Shown here: piece after piece, positions 1 to 8,689 of the stretch
How positions within the stretch are numbered: the first letter of the stretch is position 1
Layout of the letters: the number at the start of each line of letters is the position of its first letter
Assembly (NCBI GenBank): GCA_020200155.1
Contig: JAIVJG010000179.1
Span: forward strand, 1 to 41,061
From: Acidobacteriota bacterium
GTDB lineage: Bacteria; Acidobacteriota; Blastocatellia; Pyrinomonadales; Pyrinomonadaceae
Direction of reading: 5' to 3'
DNA: 41,061 bases
Notes under the pieces: model-generated
Database searches by the model: none
What the model saw: the letters and a program-made list of their open reading frames with translations, nothing else
Told to the model about the DNA's origin: nothing
Made by a program: the position numbers and the translations under genes

Positions 1-306
1 GGCGGCGAACTCGCTCCGTCGGAAAAATATCTGAAGATCGTTTCGTCCTTCCGCTCAAGGGAGTATCAGGAACACCTGCGCCGGCAGTCGCCCAATTCGG
101 GACGCGCCGGACTCGCGGTCAACAGTCCACATTTCACAGGCCGCGCGCTCGACCTCTACGTCGGCGGCGAACCCGTCGAGACGAAGGACGCGAACCGCGC
201 GCTTCAAGTTCAAACGCGCGTCTACAAGTGGCTCGTCCGCAACGCCGACAAGTTCGGCTTCCGCCCTTATTATTACGAGCCTTGGCACTGGGAGTACGTG
301 AACTGA
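1..306 (+). CDS. M15 (VanY-type) D-alanyl-D-alanine carboxypeptidase, 3' part
   Basis: This is the C-terminal 101 codons of a gene that begins before the window; frame 1 is open from the first base to TGA at 304-306. The translation carries the hallmarks of the VanY/DD-carboxypeptidase branch of peptidase M15: [13 protein letters not shown] supplies the SxHxxGxAxD zinc site (His and Asp), and EPWHWEYVN near the end supplies the third zinc-ligand His. Family members trim the terminal D-Ala from peptidoglycan stem peptides, usually as secreted or lipid-anchored enzymes. The N-terminus, and hence any signal peptide, cannot be seen. Whether it is a housekeeping remodelling enzyme or a resistance-linked VanY cannot be told from this fragment; the absence of van neighbours on the visible side favours the former. 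Confidence 0.85.
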   Translation, partial: GGELAPSEKYLKIVSSFRSREYQEHLRRQSPNSGRAGLAVNSPHFTGRALDLYVGGEPVETKDANRALQVQTRVYKWLVRNADKFGFRPYYYEPWHWEYVN

Positions 307-325
307 CGGTTTCAGGGCTGCGGAT

Positions 326-355
326 TTGACATGGCGCTTGCCGTATGTTTATATA
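326..355 (+). promoter_or_regulatory. Sigma70-type promoter for the giant secreted protein
   Basis: TTGACA at 326-331 is a perfect -35 match. After 17-18 bases comes a TA-rich -10 region, TTATAT/TATATA at 349-355. Transcription would begin near 362, giving a leader of about 180 bases before the ATG at 543. The leader shows no obvious riboswitch or other structure. Confidence 0.6.
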
Positions 356-542
356 TTTCTGTGCAAAGTACTGACTGATCCGCTTGTTAGATTTCCTTGG
401 GTCGCTCGTCAAAAACTACCTCGCGCCGCCCGCATCTCCCCTTTCCAGTCGTGGCAGCCGAGTGCGATTATTCGTTTCGGCGTCGAGCCGGAACAACCAA
501 AACTTCACTACCTTGAGAACGTCCGCTTAACAGGAGATATCA

Positions 543-3500
543 ATGGCCTCGCAACTGTTCTGTCCCCTCCTCCGCCAGAGGTCTGCCCTCTTTCTCGTCT
601 TGGTGCTATTGGCGAATTTAATTTCGACGGCTCCACTTCTCGCGTACGACACAGGCGCGCGGGGACGAACCCGCACGTCCGCGCTGCCGGCGAAAGCTGC
701 CGCGGCAGCGCCCGCCCTCGCGGCAGCGCAGGTACAGCAGGTGGTCAGTAACGTCAGACAGTTGGCCGTGGCAACAAGCGACATCGTCTATGACCGGCAG
801 ACGCAGAAGATTTACGCCAGCGTGCCGAGTCGAGCCGGTGCCGACGGCAACAGCATCGCCGAGATTGACCCCGTGGCGGGCGCGCCCGTCCAATCCTTCT
901 TCATCGGCAGCGAGCCGAACAGGCTCGCGCTCTCGGACGACGGGCAGACGCTCTACGCAGGGCTTGACGGGGCGGCGGCGATCCGTCGTTTCGACATTGC
1001 ATCGCACACCGCCGGGCTACAATTTCCGGTCGGGAATGGTAGCGATGGGACTTCATCTCCGCTCCTCGCAGGCGTGCTTGCAGTCGCGCCGGGCAATCCT
1101 AACCTTCTAGCGGTGGCGCGGGTGAGGCCTGGTTCCAGTTCACCCGCAAGTGGCGTCGCCATTTTCGACAATGGCGTGCGGCGTCCGAACACGACGCCTG
1201 ACTTCAGTTCAAGCGACTCAATCGCTTTCTCCGCCGCAGCCTCAACCCTCTACGGCAACGCCGGCGGCCTGCAAACGATGACCGTTGACGCCTCCGGGGT
1301 GCAGATTAACAACACTGGCTCATTCAACTTCAGCGGCAATATTCAGTTCGCTGGCGGGCTGGTTTACAGCTCTTCAGGGAAAGTCTTCAATCCTGCAACA
1401 AACTCTCTTCTGGGGACGTTCGCGGGCGTCGGCACCGGCCCTTTCGTCGTGGATGTGTCGGTCGGGCGTGCCTACTACGTCACCGGCAACTCGACCAACC
1501 TCAATCAGACAGTGACGCTCAAGGCTTTCGACATCAACTCCTTTCTGCCTGTCGGCGAGATGACGGTGTCGGGCGTCAACGGTGTCGCGACGAGCCTCGT
1601 GCGCTGGGGCACGAACGGGCTGGCGTTCCGTACCAGCGTTGACCAGTTGTTTCTCATCCAGACTTCGCTCGTGCCTTCGCCCGACCCCATCCCAACACCA
1701 TCGCCGACGCCCGTCGCGACACCGACACCGACGCCCACGCCCTTCGATTTGAGTGTCAGGCAGATTGCCTTAAACACCAAAGACCTCGTCTACAATCCGG
1801 CGGCGCAGGCCATCTACGCGAGCGTGCCGTCGAGCGCGGGGCCGCAGGGCAATAGCGTGACGACGATTGACCCTGTGGCCGCCACGACGAGAACTCCTGT
1901 CTTCGTCGGCAGCGAGCCGACGAAACTGGCGCTCTCGGAAAACGGACAGAGCCTTTACGTCGGGCTGAACGGGGCGGGCGCGGTGCGACGCTTCAACATA
2001 GTCACGCAGACGCCTGATTTGCTCTTCTCGCTCGGCAACGACTCGTTCACCGGCCCGTTCGTCGCCGGTGACATGGACGTCATGCCCGGACGCGCGGAAA
2101 CCGTCGCTGTCTCGCGAAACAGTGCCAGTTTCAACGGAGGCAGCACAGACATCGCTATCTTCGACGACGGCGTAGCACGCACGAAGACCGCCGGCGGCGG
2201 CGGTTCAGTCAAATTCTCTTCCCCGACGCGACTCTTCAGCAACGGCAACTTCTCCGCCGGTATCCTGCGACACAAAGTGGACGCGACCGGAGTGACTTTC
2301 GACACTTCTTACCCCTCCGCCAACGGCGGCTCTCTCAGAGTGGACAACGGCCTGATCTTCACCGGCAACGGCTCTGTGCTCGATGCCGACACCGGCGTGC
2401 TCAAGGGTACGTTCACGGGCGACAACATCCGTTCCAACTCCATCATGACGACAGACGCGGCGCTCGGTCGGGCCTACTTTCTGACCATCTCCGGCCTCAC
2501 AGGGTTGCTGCGCGTCTATGACACCAACACCTTCCGCCCGCTCGGCTCGGTCACGATCCCGAACATCGGATTCACACAGAATCCGGACGGCTTCCAGTTT
2601 TCCAGTCTCATCCGCTGGGGCCAGAACGGGCTGGCGTTTCGCACGACCACGCACGTCATCATCATCCAATCGCCGGTCATCAACCCGACGGGAACGGTGC
2701 CCGCGCCGACGCCGCTGCCCAGCCCGACACCGACGCCCAGCCCGACGCCCGAGGCTCCGACCTTCGTCCGCCGCGTCCCTCTGACGATCAACGACTTCGC
2801 CTACCAGGCGACGGCGCAGAAGCTTTACGTGAGCTTGCCGTCGAGCGCAGGGCCGCGGGGCAACAGCATCACGCCGGTTGATCCGGCGACGGGTGCGGTC
2901 GGTCAGTCGGTCTTCGTCGGCAGCGAGCCGAAGGGGATGGCGATCTCCGATAACGGCCAGTTCATTTACACGTGGCTCGAAGGGGCACAGGCCATTCGCC
3001 GCTTCGACGTAGCCTCGCAGACGCCGGGGCTGCAATTCCCCATCACCAACATCCGACCGACCGACATGGAGGTGATGCCGGGAAGTCCGCAGACGCTCGC
3101 CCTTACGTCCGGCAGTACGCCACTCATCTTCGACGATGGCGTGCAGCGAGCGAACTCGTCGAGCAACTTCATCCGCGTTGGACAGATCGAGTTCTCGTCG
3201 AACCCGACGATACTCTACGGTTACAACAATGGCGACACGGGCTTCGACTTCTTCCGAATGAACATCGGGAGCAACTCCGGCATCACCTCGTTCAGTTCGG
3301 CGCGCGGCCTCGCCGGGGGCTTCAACGCCGGCATTAAGTTCGCCGACGGGCGAATCTACGTCACGACCGGGCGTGTCTTCGACCCCGAAACATTTCGGCT
3401 GCTCGGCACCTTCTCGAACGTCGGGACGTTCACCGCCGTCGCCGTTGACACGGCGCTTCATCGCGCCTTCTTCGCCGTCGAGAACGCTTCGGGCGTCATC

Positions 3501-4796
3501 CTGCGCGCCTACGACCTCGACACTTTCATGCCCGTCGGGTCGGTGACGATGCCGAGCGTCGCGGGCACGCCGACGCGCATGGTGCGCTGGGGCACGAACG
3601 GGCTGGCGCTACGCACCTTCGTCAGCGGCTCTTCGAGCAGTGAGAGCAGGCTCTATCTGATTCAGAGCGCGCTCGTCTCGACCGCCGCGCCCGTCCCGAC
3701 CGGGATGCAGTTCGGTGCCGAAAGCTTCTTCATCGGCGAAGGTAACAACTCCATCGCCATCCCCGTCACGCGCACGGGCGACCTGAGCGCGAGCGCGACG
3801 GTTGATTACGCCACCAGCGACGGCACGGCGAGTGAGCGTTCCGACTACACGACGACCTCCGGCACGCTCACCTTCGCCCCCGGCGAGAGCCGCAAAACTT
3901 TTAACGTCCTCATCACGGACGACGCCCTCGTCGAAGGTAACGAGACAATCAACCTCACGCTCAACAACGTCACGGGTGCCGAACCGACGGCCCCCTCGAC
4001 GGCGCTGCTAACGATTCAGGACAACGACTTCGGGACTCCCACCGGTAACCCCGTAGATGCCTCCACCTTCTTCGTTCGCCAACAATACGCCGACTTTCTC
4101 AATCGGATACCGGATCAATCCGGGTTATCATTCTGGACGAATCAGATCGAATCCTGCGGCGCAGACACATCTTGTCGCGAAGTCCGCCGCATCAACGTCT
4201 CAGCCGCCTTCTTCCTCTCGATTGAGTTCCAGCAGACTGGCTATCTCGTCTATCGGCTCCAGAAGTCCTCATTCGGGACGCTTCCGCGCTATGCCCCTTT
4301 CCTGCGCGACACGCAGGCCATCGGACGTGGCGTCATCGTCGGTACCAGCGGATGGGAGCAGCAACTGGAATCGAACAAGCAGACGCTCATCGCCGCCTGG
4401 GTGAATCGTGCCGCCTTCAAGTCCATCTATGACGGGCTGTCGAACGCGCAGTACGTTGACGCGCTCGTTGTCAACACCGGCGTCAACTTCGCCCAGACAG
4501 AACGAGACGCCCTCGTCAACGGGCTAAATGGCGGGCAGGAGACGCGCGCGACCGTGCTCAGGAAGGTGGCGGAGAACCCGGCCTTCTCGCAAGCCGAATC
4601 CAACCGCGCCTTTGTGCTGGCGCAGTACTTCGGGTATCTGCGGCGCAACCCCGACGACGCGCCGGACGCGAACTTCGACGGCTACAACTTCTGGCTGAAC
4701 AAACTGAACCAGTTCGGCGGCAACTTTATCGAAGCCGAGATGGTTAAGGCCTTCATCATTTCGGGCGAGTATCGCAAGAGATTCGGCCTCAATTAA
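543..4796 (+). CDS. Secreted triple beta-propeller, Calx-beta and DUF4214 protein
   Basis: A 1417-residue exported protein. The ATG at 543 follows AGGAGA with good spacing. Residues 1-35 form a signal peptide (LVLVLLANLIS core). Three homologous blocks of about 310 residues follow (about 67-375, 401-715, 739-1050). Each begins with a YASVPS/YVSLPS-x-AGPxGNS-type segment and contains GSEPxxLALSDxGQxLY, a pattern of YVTN/WD-like propeller blades. The blocks are separated by two Pro-Thr-rich linkers (about 376-401 and 716-738). A Calx-beta domain (about 1054-1162, VDYATSDGTA and DDALVEGNETINL) and a C-terminal DUF4214 domain (about 1175-1417, YADFLNRIPDQSGLSFW) complete it. Calx-beta and DUF4214 occur in surface and adhesive proteins; the actual ligand is unknown. 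The gene appears monocistronic and ends in a strong palindrome. Confidence 0.85.
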   Translation: MASQLFCPLLRQRSALFLVLVLLANLISTAPLLAYDTGARGRTRTSALPAKAAAAAPALAAAQVQQVVSNVRQLAVATSDIVYDRQTQKIYASVPSRAGADGNSIAEIDPVAGAPVQSFFIGSEPNRLALSDDGQTLYAGLDGAAAIRRFDIASHTAGLQFPVGNGSDGTSSPLLAGVLAVAPGNPNLLAVARVRPGSSSPASGVAIFDNGVRRPNTTPDFSSSDSIAFSAAASTLYGNAGGLQTMTVDASGVQINNTGSFNFSGNIQFAGGLVYSSSGKVFNPATNSLLGTFAGVGTGPFVVDVSVGRAYYVTGNSTNLNQTVTLKAFDINSFLPVGEMTVSGVNGVATSLVRWGTNGLAFRTSVDQLFLIQTSLVPSPDPIPTPSPTPVATPTPTPTPFDLSVRQIALNTKDLVYNPAAQAIYASVPSSAGPQGNSVTTIDPVAATTRTPVFVGSEPTKLALSENGQSLYVGLNGAGAVRRFNIVTQTPDLLFSLGNDSFTGPFVAGDMDVMPGRAETVAVSRNSASFNGGSTDIAIFDDGVARTKTAGGGGSVKFSSPTRLFSNGNFSAGILRHKVDATGVTFDTSYPSANGGSLRVDNGLIFTGNGSVLDADTGVLKGTFTGDNIRSNSIMTTDAALGRAYFLTISGLTGLLRVYDTNTFRPLGSVTIPNIGFTQNPDGFQFSSLIRWGQNGLAFRTTTHVIIIQSPVINPTGTVPAPTPLPSPTPTPSPTPEAPTFVRRVPLTINDFAYQATAQKLYVSLPSSAGPRGNSITPVDPATGAVGQSVFVGSEPKGMAISDNGQFIYTWLEGAQAIRRFDVASQTPGLQFPITNIRPTDMEVMPGSPQTLALTSGSTPLIFDDGVQRANSSSNFIRVGQIEFSSNPTILYGYNNGDTGFDFFRMNIGSNSGITSFSSARGLAGGFNAGIKFADGRIYVTTGRVFDPETFRLLGTFSNVGTFTAVAVDTALHRAFFAVENASGVILRAYDLDTFMPVGSVTMPSVAGTPTRMVRWGTNGLALRTFVSGSSSSESRLYLIQSALVSTAAPVPTGMQFGAESFFIGEGNNSIAIPVTRTGDLSASATVDYATSDGTASERSDYTTTSGTLTFAPGESRKTFNVLITDDALVEGNETINLTLNNVTGAEPTAPSTALLTIQDNDFGTPTGNPVDASTFFVRQQYADFLNRIPDQSGLSFWTNQIESCGADTSCREVRRINVSAAFFLSIEFQQTGYLVYRLQKSSFGTLPRYAPFLRDTQAIGRGVIVGTSGWEQQLESNKQTLIAAWVNRAAFKSIYDGLSNAQYVDALVVNTGVNFAQTERDALVNGLNGGQETRATVLRKVAENPAFSQAESNRAFVLAQYFGYLRRNPDDAPDANFDGYNFWLNKLNQFGGNFIEAEMVKAFIISGEYRKRFGLN

Positions 4797-4832
4797 GGAA
4801 CACGCGCCCCTCACCTGACAGCCCTGCGGACA

Positions 4833-4868
4833 AAAATGGCCGGTTCGACGCGTCGAACCGGCCATTTT
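4833..4868. terminator. Perfect 36-bp palindrome, bidirectional terminator
   Basis: Two 18-base arms (4833-4850 and 4851-4868) are exact reverse complements, with an AAAA start and a TTTT end, so either strand yields a hairpin followed by U residues. It lies between the convergent giant protein gene (ends 4796) and the L,D-transpeptidase gene (ends 4902), where a shared terminator is expected. Confidence 0.8.
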
Positions 4869-4901
4869 GCTGGACGGGGCAATTTACCTTACAGCCCGTC
4901 C

Positions 4902-5921
4902 TCATTCCGCGCCCTTCTTCCGCCCTTTCGCATTACCCATCCGCACGTGGCGGACGGCTGGCCTGTTGGCGGGCGCGCGTGGAATGACGGGCGCGGTGTG
5001 TCCGTCTTCGAGGGCGCGGCCCTGTTCAATGCTTTTCACGTCCACGACGAACTGCGTGCCCTTCTTAACCTGCGCGAGCATCTGCCGGAACGTCTGGTCG
5101 TCAACGCTTGAGACGTTCGCGCCGCTCGACGCGAGTTCGTCGCGGAGGCGCTCGATTGTGTTCATACGCCGGTCGTACACGTCCGGGTAAATGTGGAGCG
5201 CGCCGCCCTCGACGACGAGCGTGTCGTACCTGATGTCCACGGGGAGCGGCGTGTCGAGCGGAACGAACAACTGCTTCGTGCCCGCTTTCGCGAGGTTGAT
5301 CTGCTTGCGCGTGACGGGCAGCGTGCGCGCCGCGACGATCTTCTCCGCGAGGTCGTAGAGGTCTGTGCGGAGTACGCGCACGCAGCCGTGCGAGACGAGA
5401 TTGCCGGGGTCTGTGACTTTCGCGGCCTGATGAATCAGGTAGCCGCCGCCGAGCGGGATTTTGATTTTGCCGAGCGGGTTGCGCGGGTCGCTCGCTTTAA
5501 TAATCTCGCCGACCTTGACTCCCTTGTGGCTGCTCACCCAGTCGCTGGCCGGCGGAATCCACGCGGGATTCCAGATCACCTCGTGCGCCTCTCGCTCGCC
5601 GATGTAAATCGGATACTCCTTCATGCCGACGCCGATCCAGTAAGACTTGACCTCCCTGCCGTTCTGCCAGAGCGTCAGGCGAAACGACGGCACGTTGAGT
5701 GTGAATTTAATGTCGGGCTGTCCCGGCTCGAATTCGGCCTGCTCGATTTTCCCGCCCGTCAGCCTGTCCGAGCGCTCCGACTCGAAACGGTCGTACCGCG
5801 CCTGCGTCTGCGCGTCCGCGAATTCGTTTCCCGCGAGCGTGAGCACACTCAGGATCAAGAGTGCGCGGAGTGGCTTCGCAAACAGCGCGCGAAATTTTCG
5901 GTGTGCAATCATCTGAATCAA
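4902..5921 (-). CDS. L,D-transpeptidase (YkuD family), exported
   Basis: A 339-residue protein with an N-terminal hydrophobic export segment (PLRALLILSVLTLAGNEFA) and a YkuD/ErfK catalytic domain at about residues 60-205. The active-site motif is visible as an upstream His (YLIHQAAK) and SHGCVRV containing the nucleophilic Cys. The family forms 3-3 peptidoglycan cross-links or attaches proteins to the wall using a Cys thioester intermediate; it acts in the periplasm. The roughly 135-residue C-terminal extension resembles no domain I recognise and ends in a basic tail. The start is ambiguous: TTG at 5921 has GGGAGA only about 4 bases upstream, while an in-frame ATG at 5912 has the same GGGAGA about 13 bases upstream. 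The neighbouring VanY-like gene suggests a wall-remodelling locus. Confidence 0.88.
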   Translation of the reverse strand: MIQMIAHRKFRALFAKPLRALLILSVLTLAGNEFADAQTQARYDRFESERSDRLTGGKIEQAEFEPGQPDIKFTLNVPSFRLTLWQNGREVKSYWIGVGMKEYPIYIGEREAHEVIWNPAWIPPASDWVSSHKGVKVGEIIKASDPRNPLGKIKIPLGGGYLIHQAAKVTDPGNLVSHGCVRVLRTDLYDLAEKIVAARTLPVTRKQINLAKAGTKQLFVPLDTPLPVDIRYDTLVVEGGALHIYPDVYDRRMNTIERLRDELASSGANVSSVDDQTFRQMLAQVKKGTQFVVDVKSIEQGRALEDGHTAPVIPRAPANRPAVRHVRMGNAKGRKKGAE

Positions 5922-6043
5922 AGTTCTCCCTGCCTGCCGGTCGGTTGAAAAGCTGTATGAAGCCGGGCGCTTACGGGCGTAGAGAGAGAGCGCTCGTTAA
6001 ATCTCATACGCGATGTGTTCGGGGGTTCTCAAGAGTTGGTATT

Positions 6044-6072
6044 GTTATCCGACGAAATGGTTGTCCGGTCAA
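6044..6072 (-). promoter_or_regulatory. Putative promoter for the L,D-transpeptidase
   Basis: Read on the minus strand, TTGACC (6072-6067) is followed after 17 bases by GATAAC (6049-6044). The -35 is a 5/6 match and the -10 only 4/6. It sits just after the end of the histidine-kinase gene and about 120 bases before the transpeptidase start, implying separate transcription. Confidence 0.4.
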
Positions 6073-6075
6073 TCC

Positions 6076-8655
6076 TCACGCGTTTGTGTTGCGTCCCGCG
6101 AGCCGGGCAACAGTGGCGACGAGTTCGGTGGGCGTGACCGGCTTTCCGAGGTGCACGTCGTAGCCCGCGTCGAGGGCGTGCGCTTGATCGTCCGGGCGCG
6201 CGTAGGCTGTGAGGGCGGCTGCCGGCGTGTGCCGCCCGCGCACGGCGTCGAGGGCGCGCACTTCGCGAATCAGGGTGTAGCCGTCCTCGCCCGGCATTCC
6301 GATGTCGGAGACGAGCACGTCTGTTTCCAGACGCCTGACGGCGTCCAGTGCTCCGGCGGCGGACGTGGCGGTGGAGACTTGCGCGCCCGCGCGCCGGAGC
6401 ACCATCGAGAGCATCGTGACTGAATCGTCGTCGTCGTCCACGACCAGCACACGAATGCCGCCGAGAACTCCGCTCTGCGAATCGCTTGCCGCTTGCCTTT
6501 CGTTTACGTCCGCTTCGTTCCATGATTTCGTTTCCGCGATGCCGTGCCTTTGCGCGCGGACGGCCAACAGCGGAAGGCTGATCGTGAATGTCGAGCCGTG
6601 TTCGATGCCCCCGCTCTCGGCGCGGATGCTGCCTCCGTGCAGTTCGAGGAGGTGACGGACAATTGATAGCCCCAGGCCGAGGCCGCCGTGTTCTCTGGTG
6701 ATCGCGCCGTCGGCCTGCCGGAAACGGTCGAAGATGTGCGGCAGAAATCCCGTGCTGATGCCCGCGCCCGTATCGCTGACGACGATCTGGACGTGAGAAT
6801 CGGCGCGTGCGAGGCTGACATCCACACGCCCGCCGCGCGGCGTGAATTTGATGGCGTTCGTCAGAAGATTCCAGATGACTTGTTGCAAACGGTCGGCGTC
6901 GCCGGAGACTGCGCCGGCGGCGGGGTCGAGCCGGACGTGCAGGCCGACGCCCCGCGCCGCCGCCGCGAGACGCACGCTGTCCATCGCGGCCTCGATGATC
7001 GGCGCGAGTTCGACCGACTCTACGTTCAGCCGCAGCTTGCCGGTGATGATGCGCGACACGTCGAGCAGGTCGTTGATAAGTCTCGACTGTGCAGACGCGT
7101 TTCGCTCGATGGTTTCGAGCGCGCGTGAGACGACTTCGGGCGGGAGTTGTTCGGTGCGTAAAAGTTTGGCCCAGCCGAGGACGGACGTGAGCGGCGTGCG
7201 TAGCTCGTGCGAGAGCGTGGCGAGGAATTCGTCCTTGAGGCGGTTGGCCTCGGCGAGTTCGTCGGCGCGCGCGCGCAGTTGATCCTCGAAATGCTTACGC
7301 TCCGTGATGTCGCGCAGGGCGCTGACGCGCACGCGCCGGCCCTTGTAGACGTGTGCCTTGCCGGTCACTTCAAGGTCGAAATGCGTGCCGTCTTTCCGCA
7401 CGCCCGTCACTTCGTAGGGATGCTCGTCGCCCTCCCTGATTTTCTGCTCGACGAGTGGGCGGCACTCTTCCGTCACCAACTCCGGAATTGGCTTGCCGAC
7501 TATTTCGTCCAACTCGTAGCCGAACATCGCGGCGAAGCCCTTGTTGGCTTCGATCACACGGCCCTCCGTGCTGATGACGATACCGTCGAAGGTGGCCTCG
7601 ATGAGCGTGCGGAAGCGCTCCTCGCTCTCGTGGAGTTCATCCTCGGCGCGCTTGCGCTCGGTGACATCCACAGAGACGCCGACGATGCCGACCATCGCGC
7701 CCTTCTCGTCGTAAACCGGAGTGTCCGCGACCATCGCCGGGAAGGTCGTGCCGTCCCGACGCCGAACCTCGAACTCGCCCGACCAACTCTCGCCCGCTTG
7801 AAGGCGTTTGATGATTTCAGCGGCTTGCGCCTGTGTGGTTTCAGCCGGCGTGACTTCGATGATGTTGCGGCCCAGAGCTTCGCCGGCGGGCCAGCCGTAG
7901 AGCCGCTCGGCGAAATGATTCCAGTATGTGATCACCCCGTTCAGGTCTGTGGCGATAATGGCCTGCTCGACCATGTCCAGCAGGTGAGCCTGAAAGCGCA
8001 CGGCTTCCTCTGCGCGTCGGCGCTCAGTAATGTCCTCATGCACCAGCACAACTTCACGCACGCGCCCGCCCTCATCCTTGACGGGGTAGATGAAAGCCTG
8101 CACCCAACGCAGGGCTTCTTTGTTGACGGTGATGTCGGGGATAGTCTCGTTGGGGTCGTACAGAATGGGCGGGACGGTGGTCGCTTCGCCCGCGAAGCCG
8201 CGCTCGATGTAGCTCAGGATGCCTTTCTCCGCAAGCTGCCGGTCTTTAAGTATGTTGTAGTCGCCGAGTTGTTCGAGCGTCACGCCCCAGAGCTTTTCCC
8301 ACGCGCGGTTGACACGCAGCGTCCGCCCGTCGGGGGAGAAAATCTGCGTGCTCAGAGGCGACTGCTCGACCATCGTGCGATAGCGCGTCTCCGAGGCGAC
8401 GAGAGACTCCGCCGCGCCCTCCGCCGCGCTCCGCGCACGCACCTGCGAACGCGTGACGAAGAATAGCACGATGCCGAAAAAGATTCCGCCCGAAAGGATG
8501 AACGACGCCAGCCACGCGCCGGAGGACGCCCCGCCCTCGTGCCGGACGACGTAGTAGGCCGCGACCGTCGTGAGCAGCAGCGTGCACGCCAGCACGAGGT
8601 AGGGCAGAGACCCGTGCGGCGACTGTTGGATAATGGAAGACTCTCTGGCTTTCAT
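6076..8655 (-). CDS. PAS-domain hybrid sensor histidine kinase with receiver domain
   Basis: An 859-residue hybrid two-component protein. It starts at ATG 8655. Two membrane helices (about 17-37 and 48-68) enclose only a short periplasmic loop, so sensing is probably cytoplasmic or within the membrane. Three PAS/PAC modules follow (about 91-205, 222-340, 350-460). The HisKA domain contains ATLSHELRTPL with the phospho-accepting His at residue 483, followed by the HATPase domain (NLLTNAIKFTP N-box, SDTGAGIS and GLGLGLSIV). The C-terminal receiver has VLVVDDDDDS, the phospho-accepting Asp784 in SDIGMPG, and the conserved Lys in LGKPV. There is no separate output domain, so the signal must pass by phosphorelay to an unseen partner. 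It follows the DUF445 gene by 34 bases on the same strand and may be co-transcribed with it. The input signal is unknown. Confidence 0.92.
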   Translation of the reverse strand: MKARESSIIQQSPHGSLPYLVLACTLLLTTVAAYYVVRHEGGASSGAWLASFILSGGIFFGIVLFFVTRSQVRARSAAEGAAESLVASETRYRTMVEQSPLSTQIFSPDGRTLRVNRAWEKLWGVTLEQLGDYNILKDRQLAEKGILSYIERGFAGEATTVPPILYDPNETIPDITVNKEALRWVQAFIYPVKDEGGRVREVVLVHEDITERRRAEEAVRFQAHLLDMVEQAIIATDLNGVITYWNHFAERLYGWPAGEALGRNIIEVTPAETTQAQAAEIIKRLQAGESWSGEFEVRRRDGTTFPAMVADTPVYDEKGAMVGIVGVSVDVTERKRAEDELHESEERFRTLIEATFDGIVISTEGRVIEANKGFAAMFGYELDEIVGKPIPELVTEECRPLVEQKIREGDEHPYEVTGVRKDGTHFDLEVTGKAHVYKGRRVRVSALRDITERKHFEDQLRARADELAEANRLKDEFLATLSHELRTPLTSVLGWAKLLRTEQLPPEVVSRALETIERNASAQSRLINDLLDVSRIITGKLRLNVESVELAPIIEAAMDSVRLAAAARGVGLHVRLDPAAGAVSGDADRLQQVIWNLLTNAIKFTPRGGRVDVSLARADSHVQIVVSDTGAGISTGFLPHIFDRFRQADGAITREHGGLGLGLSIVRHLLELHGGSIRAESGGIEHGSTFTISLPLLAVRAQRHGIAETKSWNEADVNERQAASDSQSGVLGGIRVLVVDDDDDSVTMLSMVLRRAGAQVSTATSAAGALDAVRRLETDVLVSDIGMPGEDGYTLIREVRALDAVRGRHTPAAALTAYARPDDQAHALDAGYDVHLGKPVTPTELVATVARLAGRNTNA

Positions 8656-8689
8656 CTGAAAGTTTTTAACTTATGTTACCCCCACAGAG

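Noticed and set aside
2205-3461. 418-codon open frame on the minus strand inside the giant secreted-protein gene
   Set aside because: It is antisense to a gene with clear repeats and domains, Arg/Asp/Glu-rich as expected from GC-rich third positions, and has no recognisable motif.
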